NCBI GenBank assembly: GCA_900313855.1
Contig: OMSZ01000346.1
Location: forward strand, 1 to 8,820
Length of the DNA: 8,820 nt
From: an uncultured Eubacteriales bacterium
GTDB lineage: Bacteria; Bacillota; Clostridia; Lachnospirales; Lachnospiraceae
Direction: 5' to 3'
The notes beneath the pieces were generated by a model. That model had not been told where the DNA came from, searched no databases, and saw only the letters and a program-made list of their open reading frames with translations. Positions 1 to 6,616 of this stretch are shown here, piece by piece. Both the position numbers and the translations under genes were made by a program. Numbering within the stretch: position 1 is the first letter of the stretch; each line of letters begins with the position of its first letter.

Positions 1-870
1 CGACACATTTATTATAACAACTCCGTCCTTCATCTTATCTATATTAGTCTTGTTGATAATACGCTCCGTAGCATTTGTGAGCGGACAGTGAAGGGATATT
101 ATGTCAGACTTTGACAGCAGCGTGTCCATATCCGTGAATTCGATATCCGTACAATCACCAGCTGACAAACCATCTTCCGAAATAATACCACCATTCGACA
201 AACCACCTTCCGAAGCATTACCACCAGCTGATAGACCACAGTCCTTAGCATTACCACCCGAAGCAATATTATCCGCAGATAAATTTCCATCAGTCTTCTG
301 TGTTCCCACACTCTTAACCATATATTTCTCAGGATGTGCCGTATGCACAAGTACTTTCATCCCGAACGCTTTTGCCACGTCGCAAACTCTTCTTCCGATA
401 TTGCCGTATCCGACAACTCCGATAGTCTTTCCACAAAGCTCGGTAACAGGTGCCAGCCAGTAGCAGAATATATCGGATTTAACCCAATCACCCTTATGCA
501 CACTCTCATTGTGCATGCTGATATGGCATACGGACTCAAGTATCAGACCCCATGTAAGCTGTGCCACCGACTCCGTACTGTACGCAGGAACATTAGTGAC
601 CGTCACGCCATGTCTTCTGGCAGCCTCAAGGTCTATAACATTGTAACCTGTCGCACATACTCCGATGTATTTGATATTCGGGCATTTTGTAAACTCTTCC
701 TCACCCATCTTAATCTTATTAAGGAACACGATCTCCGCATCCCCTATATGCTCATATTTGTCCTCTTCCGTTGTGTTAGAAAAAATCCTGGTTTCAACCA
801 GATCCGTAAGCGGCTCCCACGACAGATCATTGTGATTGACCGCATCCGCTTCCAATAAAACTGCTTTCAT
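1..870 (-). CDS. D-isomer-specific 2-hydroxyacid dehydrogenase (3' end beyond the left edge), with an internal repeat insertion
   Basis: NAD(P)-dependent oxidoreductase that interconverts a 2-oxoacid and a D-2-hydroxyacid in the cytoplasm; hydroxypyruvate/glycerate type is the nearest family by eye, but the substrate is not decided. The window holds 290 codons. Residues 1-110 form the first part of the substrate domain, including ATGYN at 73-77 and VPAYST at 94-99. The dinucleotide-binding GxGxxG is GYGNIG at 154-159, followed by strand KVLVHT at 172-177. The later Rossmann part has SDIISLHCPLT at 255-265 and ends at VIINVS, so the catalytic Arg, Glu and His lie outside the window. Family members usually reach this point near residue 230-235; here it is about 50 residues later because residues 184-244 hold a Gly/Ser/Asn-rich insertion with 11-residue repeats. 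The reading frame stays open across the insertion. The start at 870 has an AGGAGGA site 7 bases upstream. It begins 13 bases after the permease stop, so co-transcription is likely. Confidence 0.9.
   Translation of the reverse strand, partial: MKAVLLEADAVNHNDLSWEPLTDLVETRIFSNTTEEDKYEHIGDAEIVFLNKIKMGEEEFTKCPNIKYIGVCATGYNVIDLEAARRHGVTVTNVPAYSTESVAQLTWGLILESVCHISMHNESVHKGDWVKSDIFCYWLAPVTELCGKTIGVVGYGNIGRRVCDVAKAFGMKVLVHTAHPEKYMVKSVGTQKTDGNLSADNIASGGNAKDCGLSAGGNASEGGLSNGGIISEDGLSAGDCTDIEFTDMDTLLSKSDIISLHCPLTNATERIINKTNIDKMKDGVVIINVS
158..289 (-). repeat. 33-bp tandem repeat (three clear units plus one diverged) coding an 11-residue repeat in the dehydrogenase
   Basis: Plus-strand units lie at 158-190, 191-223, 224-256 and, diverged, 257-289. 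The first three each begin with CCA and end with ACCA, and are roughly three-quarters identical in pairwise comparison by eye. Read on the coding strand they give GNLSADNIASG (195-205), GNAKDCGLSAG (206-216), GNASEGGLSNG (217-227) and GIISEDGLSAG (228-238). The unit length is a multiple of three, so copies can be gained or lost without breaking the enzyme's frame. The array sits just after the second strand of the Rossmann domain, at a surface loop near the cofactor ribose in known family structures. Confidence 0.88.
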
Positions 871-877
871 ATATTTA

Positions 878-884
878 TCCTCCT
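878..884 (-). promoter_or_regulatory. Ribosome binding site of the dehydrogenase, touching the permease stop codon
   Basis: On the minus strand the sequence TAAGGAGGA contains the permease stop TAA running directly into a strong Shine-Dalgarno site, 7 bases before the ATG at 870. A ribosome finishing the permease covers this site, so the two genes are probably on one message and may be translationally coupled. Confidence 0.8.
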
Positions 885-3800
885 TACTCTACCGACTTTA
901 GTGACTCCGCCATATTGATCTTCTCCAGCTTAACTCCCATTACCGCATTAACAAACAGCGTGAATATAAATGTAAGCACAACACTGTACGCAAAGCTTCT
1001 TGGCAAGATCTGTGGTCTGAAGCACACCATATCGACCACAATCTGCGACATTACATAGCTGTGCAGAAGAATCCCCAAGAACAGACCAAAGACAACCCCG
1101 AAAAGCGTCAGCGCTACATTTTCATTAAATACATATGAAGATGTCTCCTGCTTAAAAAAGCCAAGCACTTTGATCGTTGCAATCTCCCTGATTCTCTCTG
1201 TAATATTAATATTGGTAAGATTATATAGCACGATAAATGCAAGTCCCGCTGCCGAAGCAATAACAACAAATACTATATAATCAAGACTGCTCATCATATT
1301 CGCCATTCGTTCCTTGACATCCGCAAACAGCGTTACGGACGTGACGTCCGAATCTCTTGCGATCTCTGCCGACTGCTTGTATATGTCCGCGCCCTTATCA
1401 AAATTGATATAAGCGGAATTATACTCAAGATCTTCATAAAGCTGTGACTCCATAGTCTCCGGCGCAAGGAACACGTAATTATACACATGGTTTTCAAAGA
1501 TTCCGGTAACCTTAACACTCATCTGTCTCATATCAGAATCACGAAGTATAACCTCATCGCCAACCGATATTTCATACCGTCCCGCAAGACTCTCACAGAT
1601 GTAAGCTTCGTCCTTTCCAGGCGATGTAAGCGGCTTACCATCAGGCGTGTGGAAGTGAAAATATTTATCTATCTTATCATAGCTTTCAGGAACAACAAGC
1701 GATATTTCCTTGACCTTCTCCCCCGCAAGAAGATCCCATGACGCCTCGTGTAAAAGCAGATAATCCTTTGCGGCAGTATCTAATTTTTCTTGAAGGCTTT
1801 CCGTCATTTTTCCCGCCTTATATGTCATAGACGCATCAGCAACAAGTATCTCGTCATACTGCATTGAAGCAAAATCGGCTATCGAATCCTTTATTCCAAA
1901 GCCCGTAAGCAACAACGCCGTACAGCCTCCTATGCTGACTATCATCATGAAGAATCTTCCTTTATACCGGAACAGATTTCTGATAGATACCTTATGCAGG
2001 AATTTTAAATGATTCCAAATAAACGGAACATATTCAAGAAAAACACGTTTTCCTGCTTTCGGTGCCTTTGGTCTCATAAGTCCCGCCGCCGTTTCCCTAA
2101 GCTCATATCTGCAGGTTATCCATGTTGTTCCCATAGAACATATAAGCGCTGCGGCAAATGAAAATCCTGCAAGTTTCCAATCAATTATATAAATGATCGG
2201 CATTGCGTGATACATCAATTTGTATGTTGTCCATATAACCTTCGGAAACAGTATTATGCCAATACTATATCCGAAAATGCATCCAAGCACCGCCGCACTT
2301 CCCGAATAGAACATGAACTTACCCATGATCGTTGCTTCCGAATATCCCAAAGCCTTAAGCACGCCTATCTGTGTGCGCTGCTCCTCGACCATTCTTCCCA
2401 TAGTCGTGATACATACCAGCGCAGCTACCAGAACAAAAAATATGGGAAATACCTTAACCACCTGCGCAACTATCGCAGAATCATTTTCAAAACAAGCATA
2501 ACCTATATTGGTATTACGCTCAAGCAGATATGTATCCGGCTTCTTGATATCAGATATTTCTTTCTTAGCATCGGCAATCTTATCCTCTGCCTCCGCAATC
2601 TTTTCATCAAACTCCTTAACGCCATCCTCATATTCCGCAAGACCGTCCTCATACTCGGAAAGACCGTCATTGTACTTTACAACGCCATCAATATATTTGG
2701 CATATCCGCTATTATATTCTTCTTCGCCCTCTTTAAGCTGCTTGGAACCTTTTTTGTATTCCTTAAGCCCCTTCTCATATTCCTTCCTGCCCTTTTCATA
2801 TTTCCTGACACCTGCATTATACTGTGCCAGACCTTTATTGTATTCCTCCCTGCCATCTGCTAAAGCCTTCTTCTGGACATTGAGCGCAGCCTGGTTCGCT
2901 TCAAGCTCCGCCTTAGCGGCATCTATCTGAGCTCTTGCCGCAGCAAGTGAAGCTTTTCCTTCCGAAAGCTCACTCTTTGCCTTGTTAAATGTTTCCTTCT
3001 GTTCGTCAGGCAGCATATCCCACATATTCTTCACCTGATCATACTGTGTCTGGTATTCAGCCTCTTTATCCGCCAAAGTCTTCTCCTGCACGGCAAGCGC
3101 CGTATCATTTGCGTCAAGTACTGCCTTTGCATCATCGATCTGTTTCTGGGCGGCATCAAGTGTAGCCTGTCCTGAGTCTAACTGCGACTTTGACTTAGCA
3201 AGCTCTTTCTTACCTTTATCCAAATCCTTTTTTGCCTTTGCAAGTTCTTTTTCTGCCTTATTTAACTTCTTTTCGGCATCTGAAAGCTTTGTTTTATTCT
3301 CATCTATCGTGCTCTTAGCATCACTTAATTTGTTCCTTGCAGTATTTAGCTCCTGCCTGGCATCAGTTAATTCCTTCTCTCCATCTTCAAGCTCTTTTTT
3401 CGCATCTGAAAGCTCTTTCTCACCGTCCTTCTTCTTGTCGGCAAGCTCTTTTTCACCATCAGCAAGCTCCTCATTGGCCTCTGTAATCAGACGATCATAC
3501 CTCTCATCTGCTACAACATCAGCAAATGCTTCCCATGAATCCTTCTTGTCGCTCATGTAATCTTTATAAGCCTTAGAGTATATCTCATAATCCTCATCAA
3601 GTCTTACAAATACTTCGGTATAAATATCACTATCAAAAAATCCCTTCGGAACATACAAAAAACCGTCGACAGTCCCTGTTCCGATAGAAGTTGTTCCCCT
3701 CTCAAAATTCACATAATATGAAGAATCGGCATATCCGACAACCGTAAGCTCTTTTATCCCTATCATATCAAGTGTATCAGCTTCATTACTGTCTTTGACA

Positions 3801-4243
3801 TAAATGTGAGAGCCAATCTCCGGAATATTATGCATAACGGCATCCACAACACACTCGTTATCCTTTTCAGGCAGACGCCCCTTAACAATTTGTATTCCGT
3901 TGATCTTATCCGGCATGGAATGTGTTTTTATCACTAACTCCTTACCGTTTTCATTATCGTAAAGCACATCGATGCTGTATGCGCCCTCGACATATCTAAC
4001 ATCCTCCTGCTCACCAAACGCTTCAACATCCTTATCCTCAAAGCCAAGCGTTGACACGATACGGTAATCGTAAAAATTATTCTTCTGAAGAAAATCGTCA
4101 ACGGTATGTATCATCGCAGGAGTTGTGATCCGGACACCCGAAAAGAAACCGACTCCAAGTGCGATAATTGCAAATATCGCAAAGAAGCGGCCAAACGATT
4201 GCCGTATTTCTCTTAAGGTGGTTTTTCGCATTGTACTTTTCAT
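884..4243 (-). CDS. FtsX/MacB-type ABC transporter permease with giant extracellular coiled-coil hairpin
   Basis: Membrane subunit of an ABC export or mechanotransmission system, 1119 residues. The predicted order is: TM1 (about 19-37); first extracellular domain (38-250); Lys/Glu/Ala-rich coiled coil (about 253-567); FtsX domain 1 with TM2-TM4 (about 595-615, 644-667, 690-710); TM5 (about 764-784); second extracellular domain (about 785-980); FtsX domain 2 with TM6-TM8 (about 988-1008, 1042-1065, 1084-1104). The cytoplasmic coupling segments EEQRTQIGVLKALGY (620-634) and TERIREIATIKVLGF (1015-1029) are the conserved pair that contacts the ATPase. The coiled coil breaks near 400-420 (around NMWDMLPDEQ), suggesting two antiparallel arms of about 148 residues, some 22 nm if fully helical. 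Ordinary MacB or LolE permeases are 400-650 residues; the extra length is the hairpin. The start at 4243 has GAAGG 6 bases upstream; the ATG four codons later lacks a site. The partner ATPase lies upstream. Substrate is not visible. Confidence 0.93.
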   Translation of the reverse strand: MKSTMRKTTLREIRQSFGRFFAIFAIIALGVGFFSGVRITTPAMIHTVDDFLQKNNFYDYRIVSTLGFEDKDVEAFGEQEDVRYVEGAYSIDVLYDNENGKELVIKTHSMPDKINGIQIVKGRLPEKDNECVVDAVMHNIPEIGSHIYVKDSNEADTLDMIGIKELTVVGYADSSYYVNFERGTTSIGTGTVDGFLYVPKGFFDSDIYTEVFVRLDEDYEIYSKAYKDYMSDKKDSWEAFADVVADERYDRLITEANEELADGEKELADKKKDGEKELSDAKKELEDGEKELTDARQELNTARNKLSDAKSTIDENKTKLSDAEKKLNKAEKELAKAKKDLDKGKKELAKSKSQLDSGQATLDAAQKQIDDAKAVLDANDTALAVQEKTLADKEAEYQTQYDQVKNMWDMLPDEQKETFNKAKSELSEGKASLAAARAQIDAAKAELEANQAALNVQKKALADGREEYNKGLAQYNAGVRKYEKGRKEYEKGLKEYKKGSKQLKEGEEEYNSGYAKYIDGVVKYNDGLSEYEDGLAEYEDGVKEFDEKIAEAEDKIADAKKEISDIKKPDTYLLERNTNIGYACFENDSAIVAQVVKVFPIFFVLVAALVCITTMGRMVEEQRTQIGVLKALGYSEATIMGKFMFYSGSAAVLGCIFGYSIGIILFPKVIWTTYKLMYHAMPIIYIIDWKLAGFSFAAALICSMGTTWITCRYELRETAAGLMRPKAPKAGKRVFLEYVPFIWNHLKFLHKVSIRNLFRYKGRFFMMIVSIGGCTALLLTGFGIKDSIADFASMQYDEILVADASMTYKAGKMTESLQEKLDTAAKDYLLLHEASWDLLAGEKVKEISLVVPESYDKIDKYFHFHTPDGKPLTSPGKDEAYICESLAGRYEISVGDEVILRDSDMRQMSVKVTGIFENHVYNYVFLAPETMESQLYEDLEYNSAYINFDKGADIYKQSAEIARDSDVTSVTLFADVKERMANMMSSLDYIVFVVIASAAGLAFIVLYNLTNINITERIREIATIKVLGFFKQETSSYVFNENVALTLFGVVFGLFLGILLHSYVMSQIVVDMVCFRPQILPRSFAYSVVLTFIFTLFVNAVMGVKLEKINMAESLKSVE
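2603..2854 (-). repeat. Twelve-unit glycine heptad repeat (21-nt period) in the permease coiled coil
   Basis: Residues 464-547 follow the pattern G-x-x-x-Y-x-x without a slip: Gly occurs at 464, 471, 478 and so on every seven residues to 541, and the fifth position is Tyr except for Leu503 and Phe545. Examples are GLKEYKK, GLSEYED and GLAEYED. The DNA shows the matching 21-base periodicity. Similar Gly/Tyr heptads are known from YhgE/Pip-type and FtsX-type surface proteins of Firmicutes. The strict register suggests growth by repeat amplification plus selection on helix packing. Confidence 0.88.
2840..3175 (-). repeat. Diverged 41-residue duplication linking the two coiled-coil arms of the permease
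   Basis: Residues 357-397 (bases 3053-3175) align without gaps to residues 428-468 (bases 2840-2962), at a constant offset of 71 residues and with 24 of 41 identical by hand count. Shared landmarks are QID (368-370 and 439-441), the L-x-A-N segment, LxVQxK and LAD followed by EY. The copies flank the predicted hinge at 400-420. The feature span includes the unduplicated stretch between them. Confidence 0.8.
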
Positions 4244-4286
4244 TTATTACCTTCGCTTACAATTGTTAAGTTATCTATGATGCCTA

Positions 4287-4326
4287 GTCGACTACTAAGT
4301 TCGCTTCGCTCACTAAGGGCGTCGAC
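4287..4326. other. Stem-loop 1 of the intergenic repeat (stem GTCGAC)
   Basis: GTCGAC at 4287-4292 pairs with GTCGAC at 4321-4326 across a 28-nt loop. There is no T-run on either side, so it is not a standard intrinsic terminator. On the minus strand it lies about 45-85 bases upstream of the permease start and would be in the leader of that message. Confidence 0.65.
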
Positions 4327-4356
4327 ATGGCTACGACTAGTCTCGTTATCGTTCTC

Positions 4357-4398
4357 TACCAGCTACTAAGTTCGCTTCGTTCACTAAGGGCGCTGGTA
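4357..4398. other. Stem-loop 2 of the intergenic repeat (stem TACCAGC/GCTGGTA)
   Basis: TACCAGC at 4357-4363 is the perfect reverse complement of GCTGGTA at 4392-4398. The 28-nt loop differs from that of stem-loop 1 at one position, yet the stem sequence is unrelated to GTCGAC. Complementarity is thus preserved while sequence changed. No T-run follows. Confidence 0.7.
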
Positions 4399-4458
4399 TG
4401 TCTACAACTAAATTCGTGCTTCGCTACCACTCGCACTCATTAAGTTATCTGACGATGC

Positions 4459-5163
4459 CTACCATTCTATGTCTTCAATATCCACTACATGTTCGTTAAG
4501 GCGCATATCGGAAATGCGTCCGCTTTTTACCTTGATAACTCTGTCCGCCATTGCTGTAAGTGCCTGATTATGTGTTATTACAACAACTGTCATTCCTGTA
4601 CGGCGGCAGGTATCCTGCAGCAATTTAAGTACCGCCTTACCTGTAACGTAATCAAGCGCGCCTGTCGGTTCATCACAAAGCAGCAGCTTCGGGTTTTTTG
4701 CAAGCGCTCTTGCTATCGCAACTCTCTGCTGCTCCCCGCCGGATAACTGTGCCGGGAAATTCTTCATTCTGTCAGCAAGTCCTACCTCCTCTAACACCGT
4801 TGCCGCATCCATAGGATCTTTGCATATCTGCGCCGCAAGCTCGACATTTTCAAGCGCGGTAAGATTGCCGACCAGATTATAGAACTGGAATACAAAGCCG
4901 ACATCATAACGTCTGTAAGCAGTAAGCTGCTTTTTGTTGTAGGCAGATATCTCGGCACCATCCAGCCTAACACTTCCCGAGGTTAAAGTATCCATGCCGC
5001 CTAGAATATTAAGGATAGTGGTCTTTCCTGCACCGGAGGCGCCCACAACCACACAGAACTCGCCCTTTTCAATCTCAAAACTGACATCATTTAAGGCATG
5101 AATCTCCACCTCTCCGGTCTTATATGTTTTCTTAACATTTTTAAACTCTACATACGCGCTCAT
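4459..5163 (-). CDS. ABC transporter ATP-binding protein, MacB/LolD type
   Basis: Cytoplasmic ATPase that powers the downstream FtsX-type permease; 234 residues, the usual length for the family. All nucleotide-binding motifs are intact: aromatic A-loop Tyr14, Walker A GASGAGKT (41-48), Q-loop Gln93 in VFQFYNLV, signature LSGGEQQ (140-146), Walker B LLLCDE ending in the catalytic Glu165, D-loop GALD (168-171) and switch His198. The [17 protein letters not shown] stretch is typical of the MacB/LolD/FtsE branch. The start at 5163 has an AGGAA sequence about 10 bases upstream, a little far. A terminator lies just upstream, so the gene needs its own promoter within about 5164-5210; TATCAT at 5190-5195 is a possible -10 but no good -35 is visible. 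The 215-base gap before the permease is unusual for such a pair and is filled with repeats. Confidence 0.95.
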   Translation of the reverse strand: MSAYVEFKNVKKTYKTGEVEIHALNDVSFEIEKGEFCVVVGASGAGKTTILNILGGMDTLTSGSVRLDGAEISAYNKKQLTAYRRYDVGFVFQFYNLVGNLTALENVELAAQICKDPMDAATVLEEVGLADRMKNFPAQLSGGEQQRVAIARALAKNPKLLLCDEPTGALDYVTGKAVLKLLQDTCRRTGMTVVVITHNQALTAMADRVIKVKSGRISDMRLNEHVVDIEDIEW

Positions 5164-5210
5164 TTTATTATCATTCCTACTCTTTCATTATGATACGGCT
5201 CAATTTCTCA

Positions 5211-5249
5211 TAAAAAGAAAAGATTGCCCATCCTCACAACAGGCAATCT
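5211..5249 (-). terminator. Intrinsic terminator of the TcdA/HAD-NudC-lipoprotein side
   Basis: On the minus strand AGATTGCC (from 5249 down) pairs perfectly with GGCAATCT (ending at 5221) across a 13-base loop, and is followed at once by TTTCTTTTTA. It lies about 50 bases after the lipoprotein stop and before the ABC ATPase gene. The plus-strand side lacks a T-run, so it acts in one direction only. Confidence 0.88.
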
Positions 5250-5296
5250 AATTCTATCATATATCACACTATGTTACAAAGAAAACTTACACTACA

Positions 5297-6598
5297 TTAG
5301 TAGACAACAACCTCGCTGACACAGGTATCGTCATACTTCGTTCCAACGGACGCACTTGTGATGGTGATTGTTATCTTATCCGTCACCACCGGCTCGTCAA
5401 GCTCTATCCTGTTGAGATTAAGCTCTGCCAGATAATCAGTGTCAGCATTTTCAAAGCCATATCCGTACACATTATCCTCAATGACCTTGCCGTTTCCAAA
5501 GTCCACCTTAACGCTTGCAAGCATTCCGTTCTTTGTGTACAGATCGTAATTTTCCGTATAGCCATTGCATATCTGTACGCCATATACCGGCTGACTTTTA
5601 TCAAGATGCAGGGTAAATGATTCCCCTACGCCAACTCCCTGCACACCCTCAACCCAGGCAGTTGAATAGTCACCGTCAATAAGATTTCCGGCAGAATAAT
5701 TCTTTCCGCTTGCCGCCGCAAGCTCCGAGGTTGCTTCGACAGAGGAAACCTTGATCTTCTCATTGCGATATCGTCCGTAAGTAAGCGTAACGCCATATCG
5801 GCTGTCGGCATTTTTCTCAAACAAAATGTCGGCATAACCCATGAATTTCGTGGAACCGCTATTATCCTCATAGAACGACGGTCCTGTTAACAGATAGTAG
5901 TTATCATCCGAAAAGAACTGCATGTGCTCAATTCTCTCCCAGGGATCACCGTCACCGTAAGACCATAAAATATATCCATCCTCAACACGCTCAAAGTGAT
6001 CACCCTTCGTAAAATCCTCAGCGCCAAACACATCCTTGAAAAACGCAATTGCTTCGTCTACCGGGATCAGCATATCAGCATCATATTTATCATCAGCCTG
6101 GGTTATTGTTATTGCGCCGCTAAATGCATTCTCACTGCTTAAGACCTCCTTCAATATCTGGGTTCTAAGCGCACCCTGTTTGTAAGAATCCATCTTGGAA
6201 AAAACAACACCCTCCTCATCAAGAATCCGGGAAAATGTAACACATGCTGCCATCTGCGCTAACAGCTCTGTCTCTGCCGGCAAAACTGCATCTGTTGACA
6301 GCAGCTTGTCTATCTCAGCCTTATATTGATCTTCATCATTTGCCGAAGTCTCATTTACTGCACCATTTTCAGTATTATCCGAAGCTGTTTCATCATTTAT
6401 GGCAGCTTCCGTTCCGGCTTCGTCACCGCCCATGTCAGAAACGTTATCTGTCTCTTCCTCATTAACCTCCGTATCATTAATAGTATTTTCAACCGCCGTA
6501 TTCTGCGCTGCATTATCACCACAGGCAGCCGTCATCGACAACACTGCAGTCAGGCAAAGCGCCGCTAACCATCTCTTAGAATACTTCATTTTATTCAT
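5297..6598 (-). CDS. Lipoprotein with C-terminal discoidin-like (NADase-type) glycan-binding domain
   Basis: Predicted surface-anchored protein of 433 residues. The N-terminus has Lys/Arg residues, a hydrophobic stretch (10-22) and a lipobox MTAAC with the lipidated Cys at 26. Residues 27-93 are an Asn/Asp/Glu/Thr-rich linker without aromatic residues until QY at 91-92. Residues about 92-282 form a domain I do not recognise. Residues about 283-433 match the discoidin-like fold often labelled NADase-type glycan-binding domain: a SELAA-SGKNYSAGNLIDGD entry, STAWVEG, ICNGY, LNRIELDEP, ITITI and the closing GTKYDDTCVSEV. Family knowledge suggests carbohydrate binding at the cell surface; the ligand is unknown. 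The gene begins 18 bases after the nudC stop and is followed by an intrinsic terminator, so it is the last gene of its unit. The start at 6598 was chosen because it leaves a good signal peptide and lies 12 bases from AGGAGG; Met4 is further away. Confidence 0.88.
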   Translation of the reverse strand: MNKMKYSKRWLAALCLTAVLSMTAACGDNAAQNTAVENTINDTEVNEEETDNVSDMGGDEAGTEAAINDETASDNTENGAVNETSANDEDQYKAEIDKLLSTDAVLPAETELLAQMAACVTFSRILDEEGVVFSKMDSYKQGALRTQILKEVLSSENAFSGAITITQADDKYDADMLIPVDEAIAFFKDVFGAEDFTKGDHFERVEDGYILWSYGDGDPWERIEHMQFFSDDNYYLLTGPSFYEDNSGSTKFMGYADILFEKNADSRYGVTLTYGRYRNEKIKVSSVEATSELAAASGKNYSAGNLIDGDYSTAWVEGVQGVGVGESFTLHLDKSQPVYGVQICNGYTENYDLYTKNGMLASVKVDFGNGKVIEDNVYGYGFENADTDYLAELNLNRIELDEPVVTDKITITITSASVGTKYDDTCVSEVVVY

Positions 6599-6610
6599 AA
6601 TTGTTCATAT

Positions 6611-6616
6611 CCTCCT
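6611..6616 (-). promoter_or_regulatory. Ribosome binding site of the lipoprotein gene with a nearby decoy ATG
   Basis: AGGAGG is followed by ATG triplets at 6608 (2 bases away, five-codon frame ending in TAA), 6598 (12 bases, the chosen start) and 6589 (Met4). The first is too close to the site to be used efficiently and its frame closes over the real start, so the 6598 start is preferred despite wide spacing. Confidence 0.65.

Larger units (their letters stand above)
4287..4428. repeat. Two tandem copies of a 71-bp structured repeat
   Basis: The period is exactly 71 bp. Each unit has a conserved half (a 28-nt loop at 4293-4320 or 4364-4391, 27 of 28 identical) and a degenerate half (around 4327-4356 and 4398-4427) that keeps the landmarks CTAC-ACTA and TTCG-like blocks. 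The degenerate halves themselves resemble a decayed version of the conserved half (compare ACTAAATTCG at 4407-4416 with ACTAAGTTCG in the loops). On the minus strand the conserved half would read Leu-Ser-Glu-Arg-Ser-Glu-Leu in one frame, a string I recall from spurious small ORFs in clostridial genomes, which suggests a dispersed repeat family. Confidence 0.82.
4266..4461. repeat. Direct-repeat-bracketed intergenic element between the ABC ATPase and permease genes
   Basis: Plus-strand TTAAGTTATCT followed 2-3 bases later by GATGCCTA occurs at 4266-4286 and again at 4440-4461, differing only in the short spacer. The right copy includes the reverse complement of the ATPase stop codon (CTA at 4459-4461); the left copy carries the same CTA. 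Everything between the copies is made of the 71-bp tandem repeats. This looks like a mobile or duplicated non-coding element that arrived with, or copied, the end of the ATPase gene. No transposase or terminal inverted repeat is seen. Confidence 0.7.

Noticed and set aside
99..350. Minus-strand 83-codon frame rich in Val/Arg/Met
   Set aside because: It is out of frame within the dehydrogenase insertion and looks like protein only because the 33-bp repeats lack stops in that frame as well.
101..858. Plus-strand open frames opposite the dehydrogenase, including a proline-rich repeat protein
   Set aside because: The minus strand encodes a clear dehydrogenase across the whole stretch; the proline-rich repeat is just the complement of its glycine-rich insertion.
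2207..2930. Plus-strand open frames of up to 218 codons opposite the coiled coil
   Set aside because: They are antisense shadows of the low-complexity Lys/Glu/Ala repeat in the permease; they show no ribosome site and only repetitive Ser/Phe/Tyr/Leu composition.
4287..4398. The two stem-loops as intrinsic terminators or an attenuator
   Set aside because: Stems are 6-7 bp with 28-nt loops and no T-run follows on either strand.
4287..4428. The repeats between the ABC genes as a small CRISPR array
   Set aside because: There are only two conserved units, the intervening sequence is itself repeated rather than unique, and no cas gene is present.
5164..5210. A confident promoter for the ABC ATPase gene
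   Set aside because: A promoter is expected after the terminator, and TATCAT at 5190-5195 is a possible -10, but the sequence 17 bases upstream is a poor -35, so it is only mentioned under the gene.
6591..6608. Five-codon leader ORF overlapping the lipoprotein start
   Set aside because: Its ATG is only 2 bases from the Shine-Dalgarno site, too close for efficient initiation, and it has no recognisable leader-peptide content.
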